Assembly (NCBI GenBank): GCA_019614645.1
Contig: JABWDB010000012.1
Span: 372,001 to 436,000 of the forward strand
Length of the DNA: 64,000 bases
Direction: 5' to 3'
Origin: Stratiolaelaps scimitus
Lineage: Eukaryota > Arthropoda > Arachnida > Mesostigmata > Laelapidae
Under the pieces are notes generated by a model. It searched no databases. It was not told where the DNA came from and saw only the letters and a list, made by a program, of their open reading frames with translations. Position numbers and translations under genes: made by a program. Of this stretch, positions 26,786 through 39,438 are shown in pieces (the first letter of the stretch is position 1; every line of letters starts with the position of its first letter).

Positions 26786-27400
26786 AATGTCTACACATCA
26801 TTGTTCAGGCAGAAAACAACCAGAGCCGCAAACGACCTCTCTGGCTAACATGAGAACGTGGTGTTAAGTCCCTGAATACTGCTGGCACCGCTGTTATTGG
26901 TGGTGAGTGAGTTTGGCCGGCGGTTCTGGGGTTGCTGCTGTGGCTATGTGCGCTTATACTATCTGACATGCGGCCACATTACTATTATTATAGTACTTTA
27001 TAAGGGTTCAATAATATAAGGTTTTGTTTCTGTCCATCGTCTCTAGTGTGCTCTGCATGTTGTCATGTGTATACATCGTTGGTGTGTGCAATGACACCAA
27101 TTCGTTTCTCTACGAGCACTAGCGTGAGTACAGTACACTACACCGTAATGCACACACACACACACACATCTACCGAGTTATCTGTGTAGTAAGTTATACG
27201 AACCGAACTGAGTGTCGCCGCGTTATACCGGCAGTCTATCCACAGAGGAGGCAAGGAACCCGCTGTCGGTCGTCAACTCACCCAATTCGATTTGTTGGGG
27301 CTGAGTGACGGCCTTGCCCTTTCCATTGCGGAGAGGGCGTTTGAGTGAACTCCCTTTGCAGCTGCTGCCGCTACCACCGCTACGGCTGCCCCTGCTTGGC

Positions 27401-28919
27401 AGTAAAGTACGCGGGGCGCCACAGTCAACGTAGAAACGAAGATATGGTGCGGCTCCGCGCCTCTCGTGACCTCCCCCTCATGTGCAAGGAGCAGCAGCAG
27501 TAGCAGCTGACTGAGGCAAGGGGCCTAACCGTGACAGTCGCTAGCGGGCCCCGTTGGTAGTCGAACGGGACGAGCCAGGCTGGGTCGGAGCGGACCACCG
27601 GGAACCCGTACCCGAAGACCGGGAACCCGTACACCAACGGAAGTGCGGGCAGATAGGCCGAGAGATAGAGAGGGAAAGTGAGTGAGAGATCTGCTGTCTG
27701 GCTTCTAATGTTAGCATTGCGTCTGCGGCGCTCGAGCCATAGGAGAGCGTTGGCAGTGCGAGAGACACAGGGAACAAGAGAGAGAGAGAGAGAGAGAAAG
27801 AGAGTCAGACGTGAGAGAGACGCGCGGGCTCGCTGGGCGAGCGAATGAGTTAGGAGTGCCCTGTACACGTTGGCTGCTGGGTAGGGCAGCTCCGATGTTT
27901 AGTGTTGCCATGCTCCAGGGAGTTAAGCAGCCGCGCGGTGAGAGGGGTCCTGTCGTCTTGTCCTGTCGTCTGTGTCTCTCCTACCGATAGAGATGCTGCT
28001 ATGCTGCTCGAACGAAAGAAGGAGCACAATATCGCCAGGAAAGAAAGACGAGAGAGGGTGTTAGTTAACCGTTTGTGCTGTCGTTGGTGTCGCTGTGTGC
28101 TGTGCTTTGATGACTTCGAGACGGCGACTATAGCAAATGAGAGCCCGCACCGAGTCGAGCTCAGTCGGCACGTCCTCGTTGCATTTGTCGCCTCGAACTG
28201 AGTCGACAAACGATCGGAAGCAGACCGCTGTATCACAGGCTTTACAAGATTCGTAAAAGAGAACAAAGCGATTAGACCAAACAGGAAAGAGAGGAACAGA
28301 CGAGAGAACAGATGACGACAACAACAACAATCAATCTCGCTTTGGAGTGCGGATCGATGCGTTGTATCGACAAGAAGAGTTCGTGACAACGATACCAATA
28401 GAGCGATTGGGACCGTTAGATGGTGAGAATCGAATGTAGAACAGCAGCAGCATCGAACGTGTCAAATCAGCGGGTGTTAGTGAAATACCGTCAGCGAAAA
28501 CATAACCACAGTCGCAGTAGAGCAGTGGTATGGATTTTGGCGTGCCGCCGATATTCAGTGTCTTCTTATTTAACTATTTATATATTTGGTGTTGCCGGTC
28601 ATCGTCTCCGAAGCGAACGGACGAACAACCGCTTGTGGTGATCGTCCACTGGGAGTCGAATAGAAGAAGGACGAGGGGGAAGAAGGAGAGGATAGAGTAG
28701 AAGATTGTCATCAGACGACGTCGAATGCTCGAAAACGGCTTAAATGGGCCCATCGTGAAACTGTGAACTTGTGCCTGGAAACAATATATATATATATATA
28801 CATACATATGTATTAATTATTCGAAAAGACGACAAAAAAAATCCATTGACGAGGCTAAACATATCTGTCCTCAATCGTCGGGAAGTGCCTCAGTGAGGAA
28901 GTGAATCATTGACCGCAAC
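27401..28919 (+). promoter_or_regulatory. Candidate promoter and noncoding first exon
   Basis: This stretch is richer in G+C and CpG than its surroundings. It has purine-rich (GA)n at 27777-27804, then AGCAG/CAA-rich sequence from about 28320 to 28520, a composition typical of arthropod 5' UTRs. It ends with AAC|GTGAGT at 28919/28920, a good splice donor, followed by a T-rich stretch. It could be the noncoding first exon of the GAS2-like gene 34.6 kb downstream on the same strand, or of an unrelated transcript. The long ORFs on the opposite strand (27425-27868, 27850-28398) are probably composition artefacts. This is inference; no transcript evidence is available. Confidence 0.3.
27597..27632. 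repeat. Short direct repeat, 15 bp, period 21
   Basis: ACCGGGAACCCGTAC occurs at 27597-27611 and again at 27618-27632, within the GC-rich candidate first-exon region. Confidence 0.9.
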
Positions 28920-29980
28920 GTGAGTGTAGCATATTTCTTGTACAATTTCTAACCTATTTTTATTTACTTTTAGATAGCCGTTTTTACTTTATCGATTAAT
29001 TGAAGCCTTCCTTTCACTCTACGTGTTTCTATAATCAGACGTTGCTGCGTGATTCGTCCGTCATTCATCTGAGACTGACGGATGAATAAACTATCTGTCT
29101 AACTGGGTCTCCCTGTTACCAACAGTTACGTATGATGCATGGATACCCCTGTGTGAGAATGGGCGACATCTGTGACTAACTGATCTGGACCGACTGATCG
29201 ATCAGGCATGACCAAACGGGATTGCCAAGTGAGATCGCACTAACAATAAGTGATATGATGTGTTATTATTATTATTTGCTATTACTACGATGGGCGAACG
29301 TGACCAATGTGCTATCCTGCAATTATTCATTGTGTTGTGTCCTGAAGGAGCAGGCGGAGATTTTCCACCGCCACCGTCAGATTCCAACGTGCCGACAGGC
29401 TGTAGTGCGTTACTACGGGCGTGGCAAGACTTGTCCGATTCATTCGCGCGGAAACAGAACATACGAACGGAGAATCTAAGAGCACGCCACAACTGTTGAT
29501 AGTCAAACATATTGAGAAGATGACAACGACGGCAGCAACAGTTGACGATGCAATGCAACTGAGAGATACTCATCGATTCATAAGAAGACACTCATGCGAC
29601 GTTGTTATGCCGCATTCGCTAAGTTAGATCCGGTCCTAGAAATGGGTAACCGATCATCACACGTCTTTATTGAATCGTGTGAACCGTAAAGAGACTGAGC
29701 TGAAGTTCCAGTTTGTGCATGATTCACGTAGAGATTTATTGTTAACGTGTTATGACGTATTATCGATTTTGCGTCAGTGCAAGTGGACAGAGGCGTGCTT
29801 CTTCATAGTGTCGTGAATAATGAACAAGATAATAGCTTAACTAATGGCGTCGATTTAAAACATGCTTTAATGGGGTATACAGCTGAAGATATCTATCCGG
29901 TGTTAGCGAAGGAAATATATGATAATACGTAACCTTTTGAAAAATGAATTGACGACTCGTCGCTCTATTTTCTCTCATCT
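28920..29980. other. Noncoding stretch, possible intron start
   Basis: It follows the candidate donor at 28920. A pyrimidine tract ending in CTTTTAG near 28973 is a possible acceptor. No coding exon is recognised. ATT units occur near 29265-29280. Confidence 0.35.
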
Positions 29981-30919
29981 ATGACACTTCATCTACTCCT
30001 ATATAAGTATAATGACAATTGGATCCCTATACTGAAACATCAAGAGATATCCACTGTGCAAGAACTACTGAAATTAATAATTCCCAGTACAGACAAATTA
30101 TATTCAAAACCACTATTTCCAACCAACTCGTGCAACGTTGTTCAACGTCTCTTCCGAGAAGTTCCGCACTCTAATCCGTTCACTTACATTCGGTTGAGTT
30201 CGAAGCTTTCGAAATGCTAGTCCCTGCTTATGGTACGGGGGGCCGTCGTGTTCATGTTGCGGTTGTCGAAATCATACTGAGCCTCCAGCATATACTCGTA
30301 GGATGTGGGAAAGAGCATGCGAAAAAGGCATCGATACTGGGAACCCTTTCGAATCCAAGATTAGGGGACACGTCCGAGACAGCGGCGATTGTCGTTCGTT
30401 GGATTGGGACAATCCAGGCGGTCACGTTTCCAAATAGGAAAAATCTCCTGGGGATGGAAGTGCACTTCTCGGCGCAAGTGGGAAAGGCCCCCACCGCCTT
30501 CTGATCTTTCCCTGTTAGGGCGATGTGAAGAGATTCGAGTCCTGATGGAAAACTACTCCGCAATCCCGAAACTACCTCTACCCTGGACCTGATCTCTGTA
30601 TTGTCTTATCCCGGACGTTGCCAGCTGACAGACGAGCGAGCAGCGATAATCGAAGGAATCGACTGGTCTGTTCTGTTTCTAGCCTGTAACAGAACCTCGC
30701 GCAGTTCCATCCCTTCTGATTGAGTGTGGCTGCTGTCCTGGTTGACACAAAAAAATAAGACAATGGAGTTACCCATGAGAGGACAGACATAATGTATACC
30801 CAACGAGCGAACAAAGTCGATCAGACACTTTGTGTATGCAAAATTTTCAAGCACTTCAACCGTATCACCGGTCAGATATCTATCTATTCGTTTAGCATAA
30901 AGCCAAGCAAGAGCCTGCT

Positions 30920-31235
30920 TATGAAGGTTCGTTTGAACCTGTCGATGTGGTTTTCGCTTCTCTTCAATTCAATCGTACCTTTATTCAATAAAACCGAGAT
31001 GAAAGAAATATTAACGAAATTCAGTGAGAAAGCCATATTTATAACGGTCTCTCTCTACCTTGTTGACCTCCATTTTAGCAAGGGAAGTGCTGTACTTGCA
31101 GGATGCGTACAGGGCTATGCTCTTTGATATGCATGTGACATTTTGATTGGCGCTTCTGAAAATAGCGAAGAGATCGTGCGTGTTATCGATCCTGGTTTTC
31201 GTAGATACCTACTGACTGTCTGTTCTATCTTGTTT
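30920..31235 (+). pseudogene. Ty3/Gypsy-like reverse transcriptase remnant
   Basis: At about 30931 one frame reads FEPVDVVFASLQFNRTFIQ, which matches the palm block usually written as 'F..MPFGL..AP..FQ'. At 31128-31148 another frame reads YACDILIG, in place of the catalytic YxDDILI box, and continues ASENSEEIVRVID and RRYLLTVC. The continuation after the box is what one expects in Gypsy-type enzymes. One catalytic aspartate is replaced by cysteine, and stops and frameshifts separate the blocks, so it is dead. Confidence 0.65.
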
Positions 31236-31439
31236 CTACTTTCTACTTCCGGTAGCTGACAGCGTGGAGGTTGCTGGATAAAAGCCGTCTTTTGCTCAAC
31301 AACAACCCGATGGTGCTGCGTCGATGACTTTTGCTTTTCTAGCTAGCCAGGGCCTTCAGTGATCTGGTTGAGTACTATGTTCTATTCTCGCTCTCGTCTC
31401 CTGCCGTGGGTTTGGTTTGCTGGCTCCTCCACCATGAAT

Positions 31440-31520
31440 ATATACTACCATATTATATCCATGCCAATGGATCTCGAGCAGGAAAGGACTGCTCGTCAGT
31501 AGAGGAGTCCACGCGGATGT
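31440..31520 (+). pseudogene. RNase H remnant of the LTR element
   Basis: The frame at about 31440-31520 reads HHEYILPYYIHANGSRAGK. It resembles the start of Gypsy RNase H domains, where 'P..L.TDAS..GLG..L' is usual; the catalytic TDAS is replaced by HANGS here. It lies about 220 bases after the end of the recognisable reverse transcriptase blocks, the expected order. Too short to classify further. Confidence 0.4.
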
Positions 31521-31536
31521 CTGTATAACATTACTA

Positions 31537-31569
31537 TATAATAATAGTATAATAATAATAACAATAATA
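31537..31569. repeat. (TAA)n microsatellite
   Basis: Imperfect ATA/TAA units directly after the LTR element relic. Confidence 0.9.
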
Positions 31570-34500
31570 GTGGCTGCTACTTTACAATACAAGTTTTGAT
31601 TTGTTAACGAAACCGCAGTTTTTTTTACAACGCTTAAGTTCTCGTAAAAATCATAATGATATATATATATATATATATAGTTGTGGTGGGATTTGAGAGA
31701 GTAAGCACGAAAGAAAGCAACTCTGCCTAATTGAGATGGATTTAGCATTGGTTAATACCCACGGGTGAGAATCCTACATTGTATTATCTCTTTCACTCTC
31801 TCGATGTGGACGTGCGTCAATGTATCGATGTGCCGTTGATGCTTGTTATTCTAGCGAATATTTACAGTGCTTGGAAGGTAAAATTATGGTGGTGATGTTG
31901 TGTCTCCATCGTAGGGTGGTGCTTGGAGGAGGCGTCAGTCAGACAGCCAGCCTCGGCAGAAGGTCGTGCCAGGGAGAGCAAAGAGAGAGAGAGAGAGCGT
32001 GCTGGATTACGTCATGCTGGTGCATCGTGCAGCCGTGCCACATGAGGCACCATCATCATCAGCCCCCACACATCGCAGGGCTGACCGTAGCCACATACGA
32101 ATAGAAGCCAGTGGTCTGCTGCTGCCGCGTTGGTGTGATCTTGATAGACGATGAGCGAGAAATGCAGAGGCCCTACGAGAGAGAGATAGAGAACTAGAAA
32201 GATGGTAATAGAAAAACCCAAAGAGAAGAGCTGTGCCGCAGCTTCCTTCCTGCATTCATCCCACATCACGGGGCACCACAGCGGCAGCATGGCCGCAGTA
32301 CACTGAGTGTTCCGTGTGGCTCGCAATAATAGAAGTAGGAAGAAAAAGGGAAAGTTCACGAACCGATAGACAGCGAAATCGAGTGACAGTGCAGAGAGGC
32401 ATCTGTGAGTGGAGCCTCTCCAACCCAATAGAGTGGGTACTCAGTCGCAACAAGTAGGATCTGAATCTGTGTGAAGAAACGAAATCCCTACGAATCTGAC
32501 ATTGGATTGTCAAGCTAACAAAGCTAATCTAACCAAAGATGTTTCCTCCTCCTCTATAATAATAATAATAATAATACTGATATTAAGCATCAGATGTCAA
32601 CGGTGCCTTTCAGTAGAAAATACTCGCTATGTCAGTTGGCGGCAGTGGAGGGATGTTTCGATGTACCTACTAGGCAGAGGTTGAAACTCTCAATTTTATT
32701 ATTGATTTATCTGCCATTTCGCTGCACTGTTCCGTCGCAGTCACCGTCTCATGGTTATTAGTGTACAGGCCCTTGAATAATAAAAACGAAAAACACTGTC
32801 GTCTTGAAACCTGCCAAGAAGCGGTGGTATCATGACGATCTGTGGAACGTCATCCTGAGGTGCCAAGAGTGAACTCCCTCCGCCAACGATCCACCTGCCA
32901 GAACCAATAGGATTTTGCTAAGCATTTGTTGGCTACTTATCATATCTCTTGTGAGTTCTCTAAGAGAGTTCTTCGCCCCAGTAACTGTCTCTCTCTCAGA
33001 ATTGCGCAGCCTTTCGCACACGATACATTCGCTAAGACACATTCGTTCTAGTGAAGTGAGGCCGATTGCTGTAGGTCTTGATGTTACCGCTGGTTGTCGC
33101 TGGCTCCGCTGGAGGCCCCGATCGGAGAAGGAAAAAGATTAGCAGAGGTAACGTTGATCCTATCGCTCCCTGCTCTAGGTTGTATGGCTTTAACGTCAGG
33201 GGCGGACAGACGACCAGTTATGGCAAATGGCATACACTGCAGCCATGACCCGATAGCCAGATCTGGTCTCTGCTGATTATTCCAGCTAATATATCGGTAT
33301 ATGATCGAAGGTTAGCAAGCGAATCGCTCGCTCGCTCGCTGGTTACCGAACGCACGTGGGGTACTCATCATCACTGGAGGCTGAGCGTGCTGTCAGTGAG
33401 TGACTGCTGTGCGCTAATGCTGTTCTGGTCGGTAGATAGACTTATAGATAGATAGATAGATCTGCTGTTTCACAGAGAACACGGGTGTGTGTGTGTGTTT
33501 GTATGGAGGTGGGCGTTTATCGCTATGCTTATTGAACGATTTGCCTGACGGCTGATGAGCTTGGCCAGCTAACGTACATGCGCTCACTGGCTGCCATAGC
33601 GCCTATCAGCTGACCTAAGCCCTGTCTATCCTTCGGATCTTTGTGATACACAGTGCAGCGCAGCACAGTGCCCGCGTAGTCATAGTTGAAGATATCGCTG
33701 ATGGTGATAGAGCCAAAGGCAGCGACACCAAGTCGCTGCTAAAAGAACTTAGCTTAGGACACACAGAGCATCCTTAGCAACACGGCAATCTTATCATTCG
33801 TTAAGAAATGGGGGAAGTTAAGTGACAATGTAAAAAGGGAGTGAGCAGTCAAAAAAAATGGTCGTCGTACGTGGTAGCTAAGTAGGTGTCTTTCCATTAT
33901 ATTCTATTCCCTCCGCAAAGACACACGCATATATTATAGGTGCTTTGGTTCTTCGACGACCAACGCTGGCGATGTATGATTAGATGGTGATGTTGATGGT
34001 GGTTAAATATTATTATATGTCCCATGTTGAATATATTGTCATCGACTTTGACGACAGGCCTATTGTATTCCACCGTTATCCTATGGATATCATTTTACGT
34101 AAATATTAGTAGTTGTCCCTTTCACTTGCGATAGCGTCTGCTTTCGAGGCAGCTTTCGACTAAGGGTAGCTAGGGCACATCGTTGCAATTATCCTATAGC
34201 TGCAACGGCAGCCGTAGCAAAGGTAGAACAAGAAGTGGCCATAGTGGCGTCGTCGTCAGAATGGTAATGGGGTACTAGCAAACATTCGTGTATCATCATC
34301 GTCGTCACAATCATCATCCACAGCATTAGCAGCATGAACACTAAACATGATTTAGCATTCCCGGTGACTATTGGTATCGATTGAGTATCAGCTGCTCACT
34401 TAGCAGCAGCAGAGGTAACGACCTCAAGTGAATGCGGGACTCAGGAACATGCTTATTGAGCTGCTGAGTTTTGTTGCCAATGTCGTGGGGATCGGAACGC

Positions 34501-35468
34501 GCTTACTCGCGAATTGCGTCATGTCTTATCTAAACCATTTGAGGTATAACATAATAATAACAACGCTAGCTTCATTGCGCTAAGCTGAGATGCGCTGAGC
34601 TTGACCTCCGTCGTCGATTGGTCGTCAATGCACAGTAGTGGTAATGGCGCAGTGACATGGCCTTTCGATGACATCACGGTATCACATAAACATTAGATAT
34701 GTTTCTATAACTCATGTAGACTCCTGGATAGTTTTCGTGTTCACAAGTTATTGTCGATCATTGTTGAGTCAGTACTAGAGCAGTGAGTAAAGCAATGGGT
34801 GAGCTTTATTACCCGCTAAACCTGTTTCAAATGTTACCCTCTTAAACAATTTGCAAGTATTGGACATTGTATTAGCTCAGGATGATCAAAGAAAAAAGTA
34901 CTACTTTTGTCGAGTCATCACGTCACGTCATCGAACGTCTTTATATACTCGGTGATGCGGAAAGTATCGCACAATGTGTTTATCTGAGTTGTTTTTTCTA
35001 TACACAAGCACGATACGGTGAATCGAAGCGGGAATCTGTTTGAATCCACTAGAGCAATATAACATCAACCGATGAGCACAAACAGCCGGTAATAATTGTT
35101 TCAATAGGCAGGCACAATTTATGCAATATGTTATATATTGTACCATATTACTCTATGGGGTAATCACAGACGATTAGGCAGATAAGTTTCATTGAACAAG
35201 AGATGCAGTATGTGGCGTTTCAACCAAAAATGGCTACTTAGGCTATTGTCGTTGTCGGTGAACAATGAACGAGGTGTTTGCTCAGTTACGTTTGAATATT
35301 GCGTTTGTCGCCGTAACAATCTGTAGGGTCGCCATCACCGAGTAGTCGCCATCAGCACTGACCAGCAGCCGTGAGGCTTGCAGGCTCAGTCCGCAATAGT
35401 TATGTACAATATGTAACATATATGTATAGCGCTTTAGAAATCCCAAGAAGAGGCCTCGAGTTGACAGC
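31570..35468. other. Noncoding stretch with simple repeats
   Basis: Contains (TA)n at 31660-31679, (GA)n near 31979-31998, (TAA)n at 32556-32576, (CGCT)n at 33325-33342 and (GATA)n at 33432-33462. No coding exon or RNA gene is recognised. Almost no ORF above 60 codons occurs from 33.3 to 34.9 kb. Confidence 0.4.
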
Positions 35469-35532
35469 AGTGTGAGTGAGTTGCTCTCTGATATCAGAGA
35501 GGTCAGATATCAGAGAGCAACTCACTCACACT
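35469..35532. repeat. Perfect inverted repeat, 27 bp arms, 10 nt loop
   Basis: The arm at 35469-35495 starts AGTGTGAGTGAGTTGCTCTC. Its exact reverse complement occupies 35506-35532, separated by AGAGAGGTCA. A 27 bp perfect match is far beyond chance. Transcription would give a very stable hairpin. Confidence 0.98.
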
Positions 35533-35865
35533 TGTATAGATTGCCGTTCCGAGTTTACATTATAAGCAGCTGGTTGATATTTGCTTAAATTCAGTGTACA
35601 TTCTCTAACAGTATCAACGATATCGAAAAAGAAACCATATTCACAGGTGTTACGTCGGTGATCAGCTATCAGCAGCAGATGATTTCTCGTTCGGTTCAGC
35701 TTTTCCACTTACTCGTGATCTGACCCATACATACATCGACCAGGGGTGATCTGTCATCTATCCAATAGGGCAAGAAAGCCTGACTCGAAATGCGTTGAGT
35801 CAATTTGTGGGTTCTCGTAGAATTGCAGTCCAACGGGCCTCTCCGAATGCATCTTTCAATCTGCT

Positions 35866-36123
35866 ATGTCGATCGGTATTGTTGATGTTCTTCGAAAATC
35901 TGCCCATCCCCCACGGAGGCCGGAGTTGACCAAGGGCTCATTCGACTGGGTCAAAGTTGTCATTCTTAGTCAGGGTGACGTTGAGTATGACAATTCCTCT
36001 CTGGGTCGAAAGTACAAGCAGCTGGTCAAATGGTTAGTTACGGCCAGAGCCACGTCACTTGCTGTGAGTCATACAGTCTTCCCGCTGCGATGTCGGTGGT
36101 GGCGTATGGTGCGGAAACCTTAA
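35866..36123 (+). pseudogene. Protein-like ORF fragment, unknown origin
   Basis: An open frame of 85 codons with a compositionally normal, mixed protein sequence (for example KGSFDWVKVVILSQGDVEYD). I recognise no family. A possible second piece lies 140 bases downstream. It may be a fragment of a transposon ORF; there is no splice site or start context to support a host gene. Confidence 0.2.
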
Positions 36124-36264
36124 GGAACTAGGGGATGTTCCCATCATTAACAAGGTTGCTGACATATGAGTCATTCTGCCTGCATCTTTTACCGGTTAGG
36201 TGTTAATCATTAAATTTGTGAATTTAAAGAAATTTAAATTGATGGATCTATGCTTTGTTTCCAG

Positions 36265-36697
36265 AAACAGCATCGACGAGAGCCAAGCACGCTATACCAC
36301 TATGCATATGACGATAGCGATAATTTCCAGTGCTCCTATATAATGCAGGTGTTGTGTGCATGGTATCTGTTGCCTGAACAAGCGAACAAATATGGGTTAG
36401 CCCTTCAAAATTCAAGTTGTGCAGTTGGAAGTCAACTATGCAGAAAGTGAGTGGACACGTTTCGATCAGGAAACAGCGCCGTTTCAGACAGATATTTTAC
36501 TCTATTATAGATATTTGTTTGTCGAGAGCGATGTGTTAAGTCAAACTCTTGCTTTCCGCCAATCTATCCGACCGATTCCAATTGAAAGCTTTGCCATTGG
36601 ATCAGTATGTTTTAGCAAACATTATGTACTTTGTGTCACTACACTATTTCCGGTTTACGCAACTCGTTATGGCTACCTTACCCTACTCATCTTATGA
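36265..36697 (+). pseudogene. Protein-like sequence in two overlapping frames
   Basis: Two readings compete. In one, a strong acceptor (CTTTGTTTCCAG, ending at 36264) opens a 182-base exon with about 60 residues (YAYDDSDNFQCSYIMQVLCA and so on) that runs to AGAAA|GTGAGT at 36446. In the other, a frame at 36419-36697 is open for 92 codons (WTRFDQETAPFQTDILLYYR and so on). The two frames joined by a frameshift could be one decayed mobile-element ORF. I recognise no domain, so both remain possibilities. Confidence 0.22.
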
Positions 36698-36794
36698 AAG
36701 TCACAGGCGACAACACTGAAGGTTCAAAGGCCATATCGAAGGTTGGATAATAATAATAATCGTTTTCCCAAAATGAACAACGTACCAAAAACGT

Positions 36795-36955
36795 ATTTAT
36801 ATGATCAAAGATCCAGATTCACCTTTGCCAGAAGGATTACGAGCATGCAAAGCAAATCACATTGTTACATATATATATATAACAACGTTTATTTTTTACT
36901 TTTCATGCTCATAACCCTTCTGGCAAAAGTTAATGAGGATATCTGACCATATAAC
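36795..36955. mobile_element. Foldback / MITE-like long imperfect palindrome
   Basis: Two arms of about 75 bases (36795-36870 and 36880-36955) are imperfect reverse complements. The core TTTGCCAGAAGG, then TTA and GAGCATG, is shared with two mismatches; matches continue outward (TATATG, TCA, ATCC) and inward (AAAG, AAA, GTT). The centre is a short TA run. Both strands read FARRxxSM from it. No transposase and no certain target-site duplication are visible. Alternatives are a hairpin RNA precursor or an old local inversion duplication. Confidence 0.6.
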
Positions 36956-39438
36956 TTTATATATACATATATATTTATATATATAAGGTCATCCGTTTGC
37001 CGCACTCCATGATATTGGTTATCATTGCTAATAAGATTGTTGTATAATACCATATTAGAATAACTGACAATGATGCTGTTATCCACGAAAACGTTCCCCG
37101 TTGTAGCTTTGTGCCCATAACACGGCCTTGCACAACCACCAATATTTTATGCCGCGCGCAGTCAATAATAATAATACAATTTTGCTGACCTTTTTTCGCA
37201 CCAGCGTCCCTTTTTGTTTATGCAAGATACGAAACTTCACAGACTCACCTGAGACAACCTCCCGTCTTCTCCCCAGAGGCAAACACATGGCATCGACGCC
37301 AAACACCCCGTCAACACCGAGATATTCAGGCCTCCTTCGTATGTGTGTGGGTCTGTATCTGGCAGGTGTGTTGTTAATGTTGTTCTCATACTTTCCGTTG
37401 TCGTTACTTCTGCTGTCGATGGTGATGGTGTTGTTGTTGTTGTCGCCATCCAAACGTCGCCAATAGTATTGGTAAAACCACGAGGCCTACGATGGATATG
37501 AACTCGCCCATGATGGCATATGAAAAACAGGGGGTGATTTTACGATTTAGCGTGAAGTACCCTAAAAGTGACACAACTCGGACGGAGCATAGGAACAGAA
37601 ACACTCATTCATTCACTCACTCACTCACAGCAAGGGGGTTATATATTATCATCCGTAAGTATCGGTAGTCACTACCCCCAGCGGCTACCACCACAAGCCA
37701 CGCTACACCACACCTGTTTCTCACAGCTTTTGGTGATAACCACACACGTCTGGTTGGTCCGCCTGACTCTCTGCCTTGCTGCCTCTGACGTTGAAACTAT
37801 TACGGGTATATGCGAGTGAGTCAGTCAACAGCACTCACTCGCTGTCGCTGCTCCGCAAGGCGCGCGCAGTAGGTGCCTAGCTATTTTGTAAAGGCCATAA
37901 GCGTGACCAGAACGCACCTTTGTTATTGTTGTTGTTATTGTCGCCGGTCGTGTGTCTTCGATTTGTACTGAACCGAACCATTCCCGGTTACCCGGTGGGC
38001 TCCTCCTCCTCATGTGGCTGAAAAATTGCGGGTGACGCAATTATGGCGGGACAATAAACAAATTTTATCACGTCATAAATAAACAAATAAATAGTTGGAG
38101 TTACTGCTCATGGCGATTGTGTTCAGGTGTGCGAACATGCTTGCCGTATTTCATTTGCGGTTAGCTGCTGCTGCTGGTATTCTGTCTGAAAAAACGATTC
38201 CTTGAATTGGACTGAGCAGATGCCCTTGTGAATAACGGCATTACTTTGATGAGGATTGACTTTGTGGATGGCCTCGATGAAAGATAATGGATCCTGCTTA
38301 TGTATTCAATACTGTAATTATAATAGATATAATTTAGTATATTTTTATAGTATGCACTCTACGAGGTGTTGAATTGTCAGAGACATACTGAAATCGGAGC
38401 ACTAGTTTACGGTTGGCTATGACGACGAAGGTGTTTGGTAAACGTAACTAAACATCCTCCTGTTGCTGCGTGGACGTTTTACCTACCTGTGAATTATCGA
38501 AGACTCGAAACGTTAACCCCAAAAACCCACATATCCTGTAACATACAACCCAGTACAAAATATAATTCTATTCTACTTTCATTCAAACGATATGTTGTCT
38601 CGTAGAGGTGAGACGATTTCCGATTTTCCTCTATTGGAAACAACGAGGAAATTAATTAAACAGTTTTTTTTAGATAAATAGAAGGAGTTCGTTTGGAGAG
38701 AATAGATATCCATTGAATGTATATTACTAGATGTAGTCCTATCAAATTCAATGTTCTCTATGGAAAAAGCATATACAAATGATCGTCAGTAGGATATTTA
38801 AATGACCAACAATATATTCATTAATTTACATATGCCAGCGGCTGGCTCGGAAATCTCGAAGTGAGTCAGCTCTCAATTTTGACCACGAAGCACAATTTAA
38901 TGTTGTCGCACTGACTAATCCAAAAGACTATTCAAACCAGGCTCTCTGCATCTATTCCGCTCTATACAATGGATCCATACGTTATCGTATAACGCGCTGC
39001 TCAGTCGCGCTTAAAGCATAGAAATTGGTTTTCCCAATTCAGGTTCAGCACACTTGCTTCAAGTTTCAAAGCATCATGGACTACCAGAGATCAAACAGAG
39101 ACGAACGTATCTCTACGTTTATTTATTCATATTACTTCATTTATTTGTCAGAGCATAGTTATTATACTGGGACTCTGTCTATAATATATATTTTTTTTTC
39201 TAGGAGGGGAAAACTGCTTTACGATTGTCAATCGATTTTTAGATATATAAAAGTAAAGGTAAAGCTTTATTTGTTTATTAAAGGAACTGCAGTTAATAGG
39301 GTATCTTCTCCTATTATCGCGAATGCATATTACGAAATGATGACTGAAAGTGAAACGAATCTTGAAGGAAAGAATCCAGCTACCCCCCTTTTTGTCATTT
39401 CCCTTCTCTTTCCTCTTGTAGTGTACCGATGTATAATA

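Larger units (their letters stand above)
29981..31520 (+). mobile_element. Decayed Ty3/Gypsy-like LTR retrotransposon, pol relic
   Basis: Reverse transcriptase and RNase H remnants lie in the expected order on the + strand, broken by stops and frame changes. About 30390-30440 contains a weak trace of a gag zinc knuckle (a cysteine followed by GGHVSK), which I trust less. Sequence from 29981 to 30390 has protein-like ORFs that would fit gag but is not diagnostic. I could not find two long terminal repeats or a primer-binding site, so the outer limits are uncertain. The element is inactive. Confidence 0.55.

Noticed and set aside
27850..28398. Longest single - strand ORF (182 codons)
   Set aside because: It is antisense to a purine-rich, UTR-like region. 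The protein is Ser/Arg/Cys-rich from base composition, with no domain and no splice support.
30390..30440. Possible CCHC zinc knuckle of a gag protein
   Set aside because: Only one cysteine and the GGHVSK part are visible and the spacing is wrong, so I mention it only as weak support for the LTR relic.
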